This document shows, in pieces, positions 1 through 12,172 of a stretch of DNA of 64,000 nucleotides (position 1 is the stretch's first letter; each line of letters opens with the position of its first letter). The stretch spans positions 1 through 64,000 of the forward strand of contig JAXGGA010002018.1 in assembly GCA_038373865.1 (NCBI GenBank), given 5' to 3'. The position numbers were made by a program, and so were the translations under genes. The notes under the pieces are model-generated. The model ran no database searches. It saw only the letters and a program-made list of their open reading frames with translations, and was not told the DNA's origin. Origin of the DNA: Uloborus plumipes (taxonomy: Eukaryota; Arthropoda; Arachnida; Araneae; Uloboridae).

Positions 1-504
1 GAAATTTGCACAAGAACAAAAAAATTATATAATGTGAAATTTTTATAGAAATATCCTATTTTGTAACAAAAAAAAGTCTAACATTTATAGAACTTTTTAA
101 AAAATTAAATAACTAAGTTTACATTGCAAAATAAGTATTAGAACAGAAAGTCTGCTTGTTAAATCAAATGAGAAAAAAACTAATGACTATTTGAAATGTA
201 TAGTTAGCACCTGGCTGGAGTGTGGCACTAAAATGGATTTGAGAGTAGTTTATTAAAAGTATAGATTTCACTACATTTTCCCTCACATCTTAAAATGTAT
301 CTATCAATCATATTAGTTTCATTTGGGGGGTATTTAAGCCAGCTGACAACCTTCTGGGGAGGAGGTTCTCATTCTACCCAGCCCCTGTTTGGCATTGCGC
401 TTGTTGTAATTATTTTTCTGCTCTTCTCATGCTCTTTTTTAGCCTACTTTCCCGTTAAAAACAAAAAAAAAGACGAAAAAAGTATTAAAAGTAGCTTAAT
501 GCAT

Positions 505-690
505 CTAAAAAATATCGCCAAGTCCAAAAAATATCGCCAAGTTAAAAAAAATATCGCCAAGTCCAAAACATATCGCCAAGTTAAAAAAATAAAAAGGTAA
601 AATGAATATCGAAAAATTAAAAATTTGAAAGTAGGGTATTGAGATGGGGAATTTGTGCGTCGGTCGGTCGGTCGGTCTGTCGGTCTGTCT
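505..690. repeat. Short tandem repeats: ATATCGCCAAGT units, then (GGTC)n-type microsatellite
   Basis: From about 509 to 585 the motif AATATCGCCAAGT occurs four times, separated by A-rich spacers. At 658-690 there is a run of CGGT/CTGT tetranucleotides. Both are simple repeats. The open reading frames that cross them on either strand are repeat artefacts. Confidence 0.8.
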
Positions 691-1275
691 GTCCCCTCCT
701 AATAACTTTTGAATGAACATTCCGATTTGAACAAACTTTTTTTTGTTGGAAATATCTCGCCGAGTACAGCTCATTCCCATATTTGATTTTTCGATTTGAA
801 CAATTTTTGGTTCAACTTTGAACCGTTCAAACAACCTGTCCCGCGATGCTAACTTTTGAGTGAACAGTCCGATTTGAACAAACTTTTTTTTGTTCGAAAG
901 ATCTTATCAAGGATACTTCATTCCCGTATTTACATTTCCGATTTGAACAATTTTTCGTTCAACATTGAACCGCTCAAGCAAGCTGTCACCCCTAATAACT
1001 TTTGAGTGAACAGTCCGATTTAAATAAAACTTTTTTTTGTTCGAAGGATCTCAGCAAGGATACTTCATTACCGTATTTAAATTTTTAATTTGAACATTTT
1101 TTCGTTCAACATTGAACCGTTCAAGCAACCTTTCCCCACCTAATAACTTTTAAGTGAACCGCCCGAATTGAATAAACTTTTCTTTGTTCGAAAGATCTCG
1201 GAGAGACTTATTCCCATATTTCACTTTTTAATTTGAACCATTTTTCGTTCAATGATGAACCGTTCAGAAATTTTT
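691..1275. repeat. Degenerate ~130-bp tandem repeat (GAACAATTTTTCGTTCAA motif)
   Basis: About four diverged units follow each other. Each contains CTAATAACTTTTGAGTGAAC, a block around CCGATTTGAACAAAC, a GTTCGAAAGATCT-like block, CATTCCCATATTT and GAACAATTTTTCGTTCAA. Part of the unit (GTACAGCTCATTCCCATATT) is also carried inside the larger 539-bp satellite that follows, so the two arrays share ancestry. Confidence 0.75.
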
Positions 1276-1280
1276 TTAAC

Positions 1281-2755
1281 ATGAGCGCCTAAGGGGGCAA
1301 TTTAAATTGAATGTTGATTCTGAACTTAAAGGCAGATTTCCTTCAAACTAACTTTGTAAGAAAATGGTTTTGATAAATAATGTATTGTAAAGTACTTTTC
1401 TGAATAATCTTCTGTGAGGACTCTGATTCCGACTCTGACTCCGCAAACACGGCGGAAATGCAAGCTCAGAAAAAAATGACTGACTTGGCAGACGATTTTT
1501 TCTATTTATTTATTTGTTTTGTTTAATTTATTATTATTATTATTATTGTTTTTTTTTGGCAGACGATTTTTTTTTGTTAACAAAAATTTTTCATTCACGA
1601 GAGCATATTATTCTTCATTTATATTTAACAACTGGCAACGGATTAAAAATGAAATTCGAGACATTTTATTACCGAATGGAATAAACTGTTTTTTGTTGGA
1701 AAGATCTCGGAGAGTACAGCTCATTCCCATATTTAATTTTTCGATTTGAACAATTTTTGGTTCAACTTTGAACCGTTCAAACAACCTGTCCCGCGATGCT
1801 TTCAGAAAAAAAATTTAACATTAGCGCCTACGGGGAATTTAAGTTGAATGTTGATTCTGAACTTAAAGGCAGATTTCCTTCAAACTAACTTAGTAAGAAA
1901 ATTGTTTTGATAAGTAATGTTTGTAAAGTACTTTTCTGAATAATCTTCTGTGAGGACTCTGATTCCGACTCCGACTCCGCAAACATGTCGGAAATGCAGG
2001 TTCAGAAAAAAAATGACTGACTGTGCAGACGATTTTTTGATTATTTATTCATTTGTTTTATTTTATTTATTTATTAATTATTATTATTATTTTTTTTTGG
2101 CAGACGATTTTTTTTGTAATAAAAATGTTTCATTCACAAGAGCATTTTATTCTTTATTTATATTTAACAACTGGCAACGGATTAAAAGTGAAATTCGAGA
2201 CATTTTATTACCGAATGGAATAAACTTTTTTTTGTTGGAAAGATCTCGGAGAGTACAGCTCATTCCCATATTTAATTTTTCGATTTGAACAATTTTTGGT
2301 TCAACTTTGAACCGTTCAAACAACCTGTCCCGCGATGCTTTCAGAAAAAAAATTTAACATTAGCGCCTACGGGGAATTTAAGTTGAATGTTGATTCTGAA
2401 CTTAAAGGCAGATTTCCTTCAAACTAACTTAGTAAGAAAATTGTTTTGATAAGTAATGTTTGTAAAGTACTTTTCTGAATAATCTTCTGTGAGGACTCTG
2501 ATTCCGACTCCGCAAACATGTCGGAAATGCAGGTTCAGAAAAAAAATGACTGACTGTGCAGACGATTTTTTGTTTATTTATTCATTTGTTTTATTTTATT
2601 TATTTATTAATTATTATTATTATTTTTTTTTTGGCAGACGATTTTTTTTGTAATAAAAATGTTTCATTCACAAGAGCATTTTATTCTTTATTTATATTTA
2701 ACAACTGGCAACGAATTAAAAGTGAAATTCGAGACATTTTATCAACGGACGAGTT
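1281..2755. repeat. 539-bp tandem satellite, about 2.7 copies
   Basis: Units begin at the ATTAGCGCCTACGGGGAATT-type motif at about 1281, 1820 and 2359, giving a period of about 539 bp. Each carries GGCAGATTTCCTTCAAACTA, a GACTCTGATTCCGACTC block, a GGCAGACGATTTTTTT block and the GTACAGCTCATTCCCATATT block. Copies 2 and 3 look almost identical by eye; copy 1 is more diverged. Copy 3 breaks off near 2755, just after GAGACATTTTATC. No coding potential is apparent. Confidence 0.9.
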
Positions 2756-4739
2756 TTTTTTTTTTTTTTCTTTCTTTGATAAAATGTGTTTTGATGTGGT
2801 TTGTACTTTTAATTTTTTTTTTTTTTTGAAAACAATTGAGGAATTTTTCTACGGAAGAACTGTAACAGTTACATTCTTTAAAAGGTGCGACAAAACTTTA
2901 TTTATTCATTTATTTACTTTTTATGTGTCTATTTCATCTGATGAGAGGGGTATATTTTGCTTTTAGAAATCAGCTTTAAGTGCTGAAAAGGTATGTTTGA
3001 CATTTTTAGTCCCAGATAATTAAGAGAATAATGATCAGATGCTAGAATGCCGATGTCTATGTACGGGAAAGTAGGCTCGTTTAGTTCTTGACAGAACTTC
3101 TTGTTTCCCTATTGTCTTATTGTTATACTCATGACTGTACATGCATTTATATTGTGTATTGTGTTTTTTCCCTACATAATGATGTTGCTCACTTGTCATT
3201 TCCCCGTCAATGCTACCTCAGTTACGCGTAAAGGCGCTTCGTAAAAATTGTAAAAAAAATCTAAAAAGGACAAATTTTAGCAAAAAAAAGGGAATAAAAG
3301 GAAAAGTAACAAATAAATTCAAAGACAATTCTTAGTTCTATCCCATATTCAAATGAGTTAATTTATTAATGTAAACCACTTTTCGATTTTTTTCAGTCAA
3401 TCCTCAAACGGTGTATGCTTTTTACTTATTTATTTTTTAAAAAGTAGCGAAGTAGCGACTACAATTCAAAAGTAGTTTGTAGTTGCTACATTTCAAAAAA
3501 AGTAGTTGTAGTTAACTACAGTTGTAACAAAGTAGTTGTAGTTGTAGTTCGCTACAAAAGAAATGTATTTTTTCCAACCACTGATCTTGACCTTATTCGT
3601 GCTTGTTGCGCTACAAAAATAATTTAGAAGTGTGTTGTCATAAAATCAAGCTAATTATTTGATATGAACCCTTCTCAGGTATACATTTTACAATTCTATG
3701 TAACTACTTACAACACTAAGAACTAATTTTAATTTGAAAATACTATTTTTATAAAATCTGGCTCATTGTAAGAGACTCTCTGATTTATCCATGACTAAAG
3801 AAAATATTTTTGAGAAAGAGATATTTCAATTTTTAATGTTTAAAACCTTTTTATGTGTGAATTTAAGTGAACTATTTGCGCTATTGCAGGTAAAAATACT
3901 TCAGTATTTATGGCTTATGGCTTCTAATTATGAAAATATTGAATCAAACAGCTTATGCATAATAATAAAGTTATTTAGCTCTCATAATTACAAATAGGAG
4001 CGAATTAGAAATTTGTAATAGTTGATTATTAATTACTGATTAGCAATTTCAATAAATAACATAATCTACGATGAAGTTTATTTACTGAAAAACAATTAAT
4101 GTTATAGTCTCTTTGAGATATGAACCTGGACCCCCTAAGAAATAAAATATAGACTACGCCACTACGCAAAGAATCCTACCGTTTCGCTTATACACAATAA
4201 CAAAAAACTTAACTATCATATCAAAAAAAAATGAAAAATGAACGTTCTTTTGAATTGTTTCTAAAGATTTAAAATCAAGTATTTGATTAGAGACAATTTC
4301 GGAAAAAGTTTGAGATCGTGCAACTATCGGATCGGGTGCTATTGAGAATTGAGAAACAGCATAAGAATACGACTCAGGGCCTCGACTGCAACCTGTTTTC
4401 TTGGAAGAAAAGATTACAACCGGTACGGCTATCTGTCCACATCTGGCTTGAAGGAAGAGGGGTTCCTTCGTCCCCCCAGCGGCAGCGATTATTCTCTTAC
4501 TATCCCCTAATGAGTAAAGCTGTCAAAGAGATCTTCAGAAGAGGGGCTAATATTTTTCCCCTTGCAAAGGGAGTGAAATTCTGCGCCATCTATTTTGTAA
4601 AAATATAACTACACTGGCTGAATTTTCCTAGACATACGCCCTTAACATATTTTTTTACTGAGTTCTATGCGCTCTTTTTTCTGTAAAAACGAAACGAAAC
4701 GAAAAAGGAAGAGCAAATTTCTAAAATTTGCAATATGCC
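2756..4739. other. No gene seen; AT-rich with a GTAGTTGTAGTT low-complexity patch
   Basis: At 3444-3560 the sequence alternates between AGTAGTTGTAGTT and its complement (GCTAC/GTAGC), a degenerate palindromic low-complexity repeat. A similar CGTAGTT/AACTACG patch occurs at 49520-49575. The rest of the interval is AT-rich with poly-T tracts and nothing that supports a gene. Confidence 0.5.
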
Positions 4740-4850
4740 GCCAACTTAGTTATTCCATCCAAGGACTGCAGTTTCGTGCTCATTGGCACTCGTCAGCCTG
4801 GAATAATATTAACCGAACCGGAGGCAGAAAAAAAAACTGGGAGCTATAAA
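4735..4850 (+). repeat. Dispersed repeat, ACTGCAGTTTCGTGCTCATTGG family, copy 1
   Basis: The block GACTGCAGTTTCG, then GTGCTCATTGGCACTCGTCAG, then CCTGGAATAATATTAACCG, then GGAGGCAGAAA and ACTGGGAGCTA recurs in rearranged form at 18950-19170, and in part in the hairpin at 29654-29822. It is a genome repeat of unknown class, and the short open frame over it is not coding. Shared order of blocks between the first two copies is visible directly. Confidence 0.6.
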
Positions 4851-7311
4851 TATATAAAAAACATGAAATTAGAATTTTAAAATTGTGTTGTTAAAAAGTA
4901 AATTTATTCCAACAAAATAAAACAAAGACAAAAACGATTTAATTCCAAAAAAAAGTCTCGGGAATGGTGAGTGAATCATCTTTTTAACGAATTTCTGTTG
5001 CATTATTTTATCCGTGTAGGATGAGGGAACAGCAAAATCATTGTACCACACCAACTACCGGTATCGTCCCGCCATCTATTGCTGACAACATAAAAAACTT
5101 GTTTAGTGGCGCCATCTAGTAAAGAGAAAGTGACACGATTTACTTATCGACTTCTACGCAAATTATACGAACAAAACCATTTAGTAATTTGATAATAAAT
5201 AATAGTTTTAAAATAAATAAATACAAGAATGGTAAAAATATAGAAAAAAAATACCTGCCATTTGAACGCACAAAAAATCAGCTGCTACCTTTTTGTAAAT
5301 CTGTACAAAATTTTATGTAATATGTTTTTATGCTACATTTTTTGTAATTTTTCTTTCCTAAAATTTTTCCTTTCTATCTTTTTTTTTTTAAGGTGAGTAA
5401 ACTAAGATTGATTGGGAGAAAAAAAATTCTGAAGTTCTTATAACAGTTTTTTTTAAATGTTTTTAGGATTCTGAAACACTTTTGAAAACTAACCTTAGAA
5501 AAAAAGTTTAAGGTTTGATTTTTTTTTCTTCATCTTTTTTGTATAGGGGAAAGCGAAACTAAAATATCATCTATCTTAAAGTTTCAAATATTTTTCCACA
5601 AATAAATGACGAAAGAAATTAATGAATGAATAAACGAATTAATAATGAATCAATAAAGGAATAAATTAAGGGGAAAGGGGGGCACATAAGAACTGTTTTT
5701 CCTTCATTTTTTCAAAAAGCATTGCCAATTTTTCAAAACGAAAGTGTAACGATGAGTGAATAATCCTTTTCCTGTTTGTCGATGAATTTTTGAGATTTTT
5801 ATTAAATAATTTCTTTACTGAATGGTATTTTCGAAACGTCTTCAATTGTTTACATGTCATGTAACGAGAACCCGTGTCATGTAATGAGCACCCGTGAGCA
5901 AGCCTGAAGTAGTGCACCCTGGGTTACATTCTGAAAGAAGCTACAAGTTTTGTAAGGAGCTTTCGAAGTAAAAAGCAAAATTTTTGAATTATATATCTCC
6001 TTGCGTTGGTGCCCCGCTAACGAGAGAGGTGCACTCGATGGGGGTCATATTTTGTATAGGTAGAAAGGGGGAAGTGAAAATTGATTTATAAAAAAAAAAG
6101 ATGTTTCGGCGAAAGCTTCATCAAGAGCTAACTGTGAATGAAATTTCATGTATTAGATATAAACAAAGGGATACTATGAAAATCTAGATTTTCCTAACAT
6201 ACAAACATGTAAATTAATTTATGTAACTTCATTTCATTTGCTGTCTCTGAAATTAGCTAGAAGCAAAATTACATGACATTCGCAACAAATATTAGCCGAC
6301 GTTAATGCATAATGCATGTCAAAAAACCTAGAAAACATTGTTTAAAGGGATCAGTTGGTGTATAATTGTGTAAAAGACTTAGTAAGTTCTAGTAATGTTT
6401 TAACAAAAAAAAAAAAAGTTTGGGTTTAATCAAGAGATTGAGAACCGAGAACCGCGCACGCGAGATTAACTGTCATCAAAACACAGTGTCAAATTTACGA
6501 TTTCCATAAGATCTAGCTCAATTTTCTACTCTACTCGAAGCTTGAGATGCTCAAAAATAAATTTGAGTTAGTGCCGAGTAAAGATTTTGGTATTTCTTGA
6601 AGTTTTATCCTATCTTTGGTTCATAAAAAGTAAGACTCCAATTAGACATCGACGTACACAAATCCTAATTTTGTGTAAAGAAAAATTGGGATTTTGTCAA
6701 TAGTTTTCAGCAAATATATTTATATCCTTACTAGTATGTTCTTGACTCTCTCTCTCTGATGTAAGTCTCTCTGATCTTCAACCATTCTAGTTTACAAAAT
6801 AGTTTTAAGGCTGAGAACAGCTGAAAAAACATTTTTCGGTGGACTTTACCAGGAGTCAGAGCCAAAAGTAGAGTATAAAAAAATTTAAGCAAGGGAAAAA
6901 ATAAGTGCTTAGATATGTTCGTCGAAAACTTCAAGGGAATCAAAAGATGTTTCAAGCAGGTCTTCAAATAGTTTAATTGCTTTCGGTTTCATCTTGATCA
7001 TCACAGACTAATTAGGCTTGGATCCAAGCGAATTTCTTTTTTTCCCGCACCAAAAAATTAGTGAAAGTATTTCCACCAAATTAAAAAATCGTTCTTTTTC
7101 TTGTTTTATATGAAAATACAATGTTCGACATGTCTCAAGTTTGGTCTGTTTGACACAAAGAGGAAGTTTAAAGCAGTTAGAACTTATTTGAGCAGAAGAA
7201 ACTGAGACTAGTTGTTCATTCAAGAGGTAAATTTCGGAGTCAGTCATGCTCCCTTCAAGCTTTTAAAAATATTTGAAAACAGCGTTTTGGGGACTTCAAA
7301 TATTTACCGGT
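4851..7311. other. No gene seen; AT-rich intergenic or intronic sequence
   Basis: The interval contains poly-A/T tracts and short open frames of ordinary length for this base composition. Two short GCGCCATCTAGTAAAG / CGCCATCTATTGCTG phrases near 5070 and 5110 form a local direct repeat. Nothing else supports a gene or RNA. Confidence 0.5.
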
Positions 7312-7315
7312 ACCC

Positions 7316-7845
7316 GGGGCTGGATTTACGTGCAAGACGAACAAGCTGCAGCTTGGGGCCCCCACTTCGAAGGGGGCCCCCATCTCCCATGAACTTTTGA
7401 AATTCCTATCTTAAAATAAAATAATAAAATAAAAGTTACAACAAAGTTCCGTTTCAAGTGTTTCAAAATTTAGCAAGGACACCGCTTTATAGCCCCCACC
7501 CCCCTAACTAATGGGAAATTTTTTTGTTTGTATTAAAAATCTATGTATATTATTATAATAATAAAATTATAGCTCAGTTTCAAGTTGTTGAAAATTTTGA
7601 GAAATTTCGATTAGAGCCCGAGATTTGTTGGAGGCCCCAGACCTACAAAGTTTCTGTTTGTATTTTTAAACAAAAAAGAAAACTAAATGAAAATTTATTT
7701 TCAAGTACCCGAAAGCGGGCGCTCTTTGTGGTGTAAAGCTCTTCCTACAATCATGGGGCTCAAAAAGGATTTCGAGGATATCATCTTTTGGGGCCCCTAT
7801 GATTTGGGGAGCCCCTAGCACATGCGACACGGGAAATACGCCGTT
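7316..7845. mobile_element. GGGGCCCC-rich transposon relic
   Basis: The left edge contains GGGGCTGGATTTACGTGC followed by CTTGGGGCCCCCAC. The right edge, read on the minus strand, contains GGCGTATTTCCCGTG followed by GTGCTAGGGGCTCC. These look like diverged inverted termini of a non-autonomous DNA element. GGGGCCCC blocks recur inside near 7630 and 7790. No clear target-site duplication was found, and the superfamily is not assigned. Confidence 0.45.
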
Positions 7846-8110
7846 GCTACCTCTCTTTCGCTTTCCGCACTACTTGTGTGAAAAATTTCCTGTAATGAAA
7901 AATCTGTGCTTGTCTACATAACCATGATATATATTATATTAAAAAATGGTAACTATACATGAATTATATTTCATACATATATATATATATATTATGTCAT
8001 AACTATATATTATATTAAAAATTATGTATATTTTTTTTTCTACCAACTGCCACAAAATTGCAAGTTTCGTTCCTAAAAAAAGTGAAATACTTGAAAAATA
8101 AATATATTTC

Positions 8111-8148
8111 CTTTTCAAGTATTTCGGCCCCCCTCTGGAGCCGCCACT
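8111..8148 (-). mobile_element. Solo terminus of a hAT-like element (CAGTGGCGGCTCCAG)
   Basis: Read on the minus strand the edge is CAGTGGCGGCTCCAGAG followed by GGGGGCCGAAATAC. CAG(T/G)GGCGG-type ends are typical of hAT elements. No matching second end was found nearby, so this is a truncated relic. Confidence 0.35.
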
Positions 8149-8446
8149 GGGTGAGCCCGACCCAAAGCCCCGACTCGAATTCGAAGTCGTTTTGTCTTTA
8201 TAAGTTTTATGGAGGGAGACCTTTTGAGTCCATTGTTATAATATTTCTGTACGATTAATTTGCTTTGAGACTCTTTAAAAATGTTTTTAAAAAATCTGAG
8301 AAGAACTGTTTCTTTTTGTATAAAAAAAGTATGGGGGGAGGGGGGAGGTTCACTTTTTGGATGCCTTTTCTAAAAATATTCCTATTCTAAAAAATCTTTC
8401 TCCCAAGGTTGTATTGTTGATTACAATTTCGACTCCAAGTTGTGTC

Positions 8447-8519
8447 GTTTCCGTAGTGTAGTGGTTATCACGTGCGCTTCACACGCGCAAGGCCCCCGGT
8501 TCGATCCCGGGCGGAAACA
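8447..8519 (+). tRNA. tRNA-Val (anticodon CAC)
   Basis: A complete 73-nt cloverleaf is present. The acceptor stem is GTTTCCG (8447-8453) paired with CGGAAAC (8512-8518), with discriminator A8519. The anticodon stem TGCGC/GCGCA encloses the loop TTCACAC, giving anticodon CAC at 8480-8482. The T stem CCCGG/CCGGG encloses TTCGATC. The internal promoter boxes are the TAGTGTAGTGGTTA region (A box) and GGTTCGATCCC (B box). There is no intron and no encoded CCA, as expected for a eukaryotic nuclear gene. A long T run from 8528 supplies the Pol III terminator. It looks functional. Short open frames across this interval are shadows. Confidence 0.97.
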
Positions 8520-8527
8520 ATTTTGCT

Positions 8528-8546
8528 CTTTTTTTTTTTTTTTTTA
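8528..8546 (+). terminator. Pol III oligo-T terminator of tRNA-Val
   Basis: A T-rich run beginning about nine bases after the tRNA discriminator base is the expected RNA polymerase III termination signal. Confidence 0.85.
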
Positions 8547-9795
8547 CGAATTTTTTACCGTATTGTACCTGACACTAATCGAGTCAGTTTTATTGGCATT
8601 CATTGCTTTTGTTCCACTGTAAAGAAAAAAAAAACTTCTTTATCAAGCTATTGCGAATGCAACGAAAAAATGTTTTTTTTTTTTTTTTTTGTAATAAATA
8701 CGGGTGAAAAAAAAGCATTACCATGTAGATTCTTCAAATGCAAAAACTTCTTCAGGAGTTTTATCTTTAAAATAATTAGAAGAACATTATTTTCCAATAC
8801 TGTTCAAGTTTTAATAGTGTTACTTCGGAAATACATTTTAAAGCTTCAGTTCAAAATTATATATTATTAAAAGGAACTGAAGCCAGGACAAAGCTTCAGG
8901 TCTTTTTTCACACATTGTGTAACAAAGTGTGGAATTGCAGAAAAACCCTCTTTAGTCCGAACTAGAGATGAAAATGGTCGGGAAAAAACCGGGAACTTTC
9001 GGAAAAAAACCGTTTTTTTTCGTTTTTTTTCGAGGAGATTTATTTACACTCCGGAAAAATTGAATTTTTCAAATGTTCAGCATTATAATAATAAATTTAG
9101 AAATTTATCATTCTTACGCTATTTTCTTCTTCACCTCCACCCCCTCTCTTACCATAATAACCTCTTGCTTTGGTAATGACGGTTAGACTTTTGGTTAGAC
9201 GATATTACAATTTGCCTAATCAAGGAGAACTGTTAGAGCTGAGAAATTTTAATATATGAACATTGTTAAAAATAAAATTTTAACTTAAAGTTCAAATTTT
9301 AATCCAAAAAATATTTGATCACACTTGTTGAATGCATATGCACATTTATATGCTCATATTACCAGTTTAAAATTCGTTTCAACTTTTCAAAATTTCAACC
9401 AACACTTACCTTTGCTCTCAAGGGTCAAATGCAGCCTCAGGGAAAATTTATTGCTTGAGTAGAACCATTATAGATATTTAAAGAGTTTTACCCTTCAAAC
9501 GTGCGTTTGTTTAGAAAACAAAAATTGATTTTGGCAATTTTCTCGCCATACTTAAATATTGGCCATTTTATAAACATTACGTTCTCTACTCTAGGACCTC
9601 ACAATTTTTAATTGAAAATGTTAAAGCAATAGTAAATAAGTACAGAACTTTATGTTAAAAACACATTTTAATATTTTGTAATAAGTGAACCACTGCTCAA
9701 TTAGGTAAAAACATCATTCTGATTAAATTCCAACTTTTGTAAACACAACAGATTTTATAATTGGCCCAATATTAGTGTATTTTTGATATTAAAAG

Positions 9796-11968
9796 TAGGG
9801 GAAGACCGCCTATATTGGACCACTGCTTAAATTGGACCTCGGGCTTAAAATCTAGTACGGAGATCTGTGCTACACTTTAACAGTAAAAATATGAAGTTTT
9901 AGGAATAAAATCAATGTGTATGAAGTTTCACCGGTCTTCGAACTGTTTAGCGTGAGTTACGGCTTGATTTGTGCTGAAAGCGTGCGAAATCTTATTTTGT
10001 GGACTTGTTTCTAGAAGGATAACTCAAAAACTTGTGAATTGCGGTAAAATGTTGTTACAGTATTATAATCTGTGTTTAATAAGGATTGCATTGATGTATT
10101 TATATGCCCGGTTGTGATAATTTTTGACAGAGCAATGAGCTGAAGAATAAAAAATGGCGTGTTTTCCTTTATTGGACCGAAAAAAATTTCCTATATTGGA
10201 CCGGTGGTCCAATTTAAGAATATAATTTTAAATAAGACTTTTAATTAATCGTAACATAAAATAAGTAACTCGTCTTATTTAATAGCGTTGTTAAAATTAT
10301 TTTAAGCATACTTTAACACATATTCACGATATTCATTCAAATTTTTTTATCAAGTACATTTTTATCAAGTAGAAACTGCAACTTCTTAAAATGTAAGTTT
10401 TTTTTTTCTCTTCATCCATTAAGCTGCAGTTTTAGGTTGTGATACATATTTTTTAACTTAAATAAAGCGTATGATGGTTTATCGAGAGAAAAATATGAAA
10501 TTCTTCGATATTTTCAAAACGATTTTAAAAGGAAACAATTTATATGCTACTAAAATGTTCAATGTAGATGAAGCCAGTCTTTTCATTGTCCAAAAACCCC
10601 AAAATATATTGACGTATAGAGATAAATACAAGGTTGGAGCAGTAAGGAGTGGTGAATGTGGTAGAAATACACTGTTTATTGCTACATGAGTGCAACAGAA
10701 TTGAAAGCTACCCGTGCTTATTTTCAAAAGATTACATTCCATGTATGAACTTAATCATAAAAGCTTCCCTGGTGAGCAATATGCTTGTTGGTTGGATCAC
10801 AAAAGGTTGGATCACAAACGATAATTCACACAATTGATACAACATTTCATCAAAACTTAATCCAAGCAATGTAAAAAGAATGTCTTTCTATTAATGGATA
10901 GGTACAGCACTTACATAAAGAACATTGATGCAATAAACTTGGCTAACGAGAACGATATAATAATAATTTCTCTTTAAGCACATCATACACGTAGATGTGA
11001 TGTTTATTCGACTTCTGTCTACATATTTTAATCGAGCATGTGATACATGGATTCGAGAACATCTAATGAGGTCCATTATCTAATATCGCACAGGAGAACT
11101 GTTTGGTAACTCTTATATGCAAACCGCAATCAAGGTCATGGCAAAAGCTGTGAGTTGATTCTAAAGAACAGGAGTTTAGCCTGTTAATTGACATGTGTTT
11201 AATGACATTGATTTGGCTGCAACAGAATTAGAGGCAAGTAGTTCAGATAAAACTGCTCAAACTAAACACTGAAAGGTTACATGTCTGGTGTAAGTTGCAC
11301 GCCATGTACAAGAACTAGCCATGACTTAAATTAGTACAAGTTCTGCAGAATTGGCGGATAGTTCTCATCAAAACATGATTGTCAACTCGAACTATGATTT
11401 TGTAAAGCCGGCCCACATATCACCTTTGTTTAAAAAAATAGAAAGAACAAAAAGGAAGGCTATCTCAGCAGTCATTCTAACGCCGTATAAAAGAGGCATA
11501 GAGCAGAAAAAGTCACGCAAGAAGAAACAAGAAACTGCACAAAACAATTGTTATTGCAATATTTGTCATAGAAATGAAGTGCAAAACATGATTAAGTGTA
11601 TGAAATGCCATCGGCTAGTTTATCAACACTGCCTAAGAGAAGCCGAAGCAAAAGAAATTCTGTTGCAAATCCTGGAAAAAAAGCTGTATAGTTCAAATAA
11701 AAATTATTCTATTATTTCTTCGTACGGTCCAATTTAGGAAGCGCATGGTTCAATTTAGGCGCATATATTCCTAAATTGGACTTTTGCAACTTTTTATAAG
11801 ATAATTTTTTAACAAATAATTTTCATATTTTCAAAAAATATAAGCTCCTAGGGCGGTTCCTGATTAAATTTAGCTTACGATGCCCTATTTTGCATTTCTG
11901 TTTTGCTTCACATTGAGCGACACAGGCCTTCTGTTCTTAGGGGGTCCAATATAGGCGGTCTTCCCCTA
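9796..11968 (+). mobile_element. pogo/Tigger-type DNA transposon, full length with decayed transposase
   Basis: Perfect 26-bp terminal inverted repeats begin TAGGGGAAGACCGCC at 9796 and end GGCGGTCTTCCCCTA at 11968, counting the terminal TA. The TA dinucleotides (9796-9797, 11967-11968) are the expected target-site duplication. The subterminal motif ATTGGACC recurs near both ends (around 9814, 9831, 10195, 11727, 11773). The interior on the plus strand has remnants of a pogo-family DDE transposase from about 10471 to 11737. The coding region has frameshifts and stops, while the ends are identical. It is inserted in the hAT-like element. Confidence 0.93.
10471..11737 (+). pseudogene. Pogo/Tigger (DDE_1) transposase remnant with C-terminal zinc-finger-like motif
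   Basis: At 10471-10689 the frame reads through FNVDEASLFIVQKP, the strand with the first catalytic Asp (codon 10567-10569), followed by a VGAV.SGE-like block typical of pogo/Tigger/jerky-like transposases. Further on, in shifted frames, LLMDRYSTY (Asp codon 10897-10899; families usually have DGH) and RACDTWIREH near 11035 are recognisable, and a VDV phrase near 10991 matches the usual LDV segment with the third Asp. A final open block (11351-11737) carries CNIC, then CMKC, then HC spacing, a PHD-like zinc motif seen at the C-terminus of some pogo-like transposases. Frameshifts and stops show that it is inactive. Confidence 0.85.
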
Positions 11969-12172
11969 CATAAATTATTTCTTATGAAAAATTATATATC
12001 GCCACTGAAAGGTAAAATTATTTCATTATTGACAAGTGCTTATGTGCAAAAATTTTCATTTATTAATATGAATTCTTTCATACAAAATGCATTACCTCAC
12101 TTTTTAACTGATTTTCTTTATGTACTTCCTCTACTTTCTGTATGTATAAAATAAAGTGTCACATACATATTT

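Larger units (their letters stand above)
441..3077. repeat. 15-bp inverted repeat bracketing the 0.5-3 kb satellite block
   Basis: The sequence AGCCTACTTTCCCGT at 441-455 recurs as its exact reverse complement at 3063-3077. Between the two copies lie short tandem repeats, a 130-bp degenerate repeat and a 539-bp satellite. The arms may be the ends of one repetitive element about 2.6 kb long, or two copies of a small repeat in opposite orientation. No target-site duplication was identified, so element status is an inference. Confidence 0.35.

Noticed and set aside
295..600. 101-codon plus-strand frame with a hydrophobic stretch
   Set aside because: Its second half is the ATATCGCCAAGT simple repeat and low-complexity Lys-rich translation. 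No splice or homology support; the hydrophobic part could still be a chance AT-rich effect.
1519..2966. Three plus-strand frames rich in Phe/Leu/Ile
   Set aside because: They are copies of the 539-bp satellite unit and its T-rich tract, repeated at the same period.
8440..8870. Open frames of 60 and 132 codons overlapping the tRNA
   Set aside because: They begin in the tRNA and run through poly-T and poly-A tracts (Phe/Lys runs).
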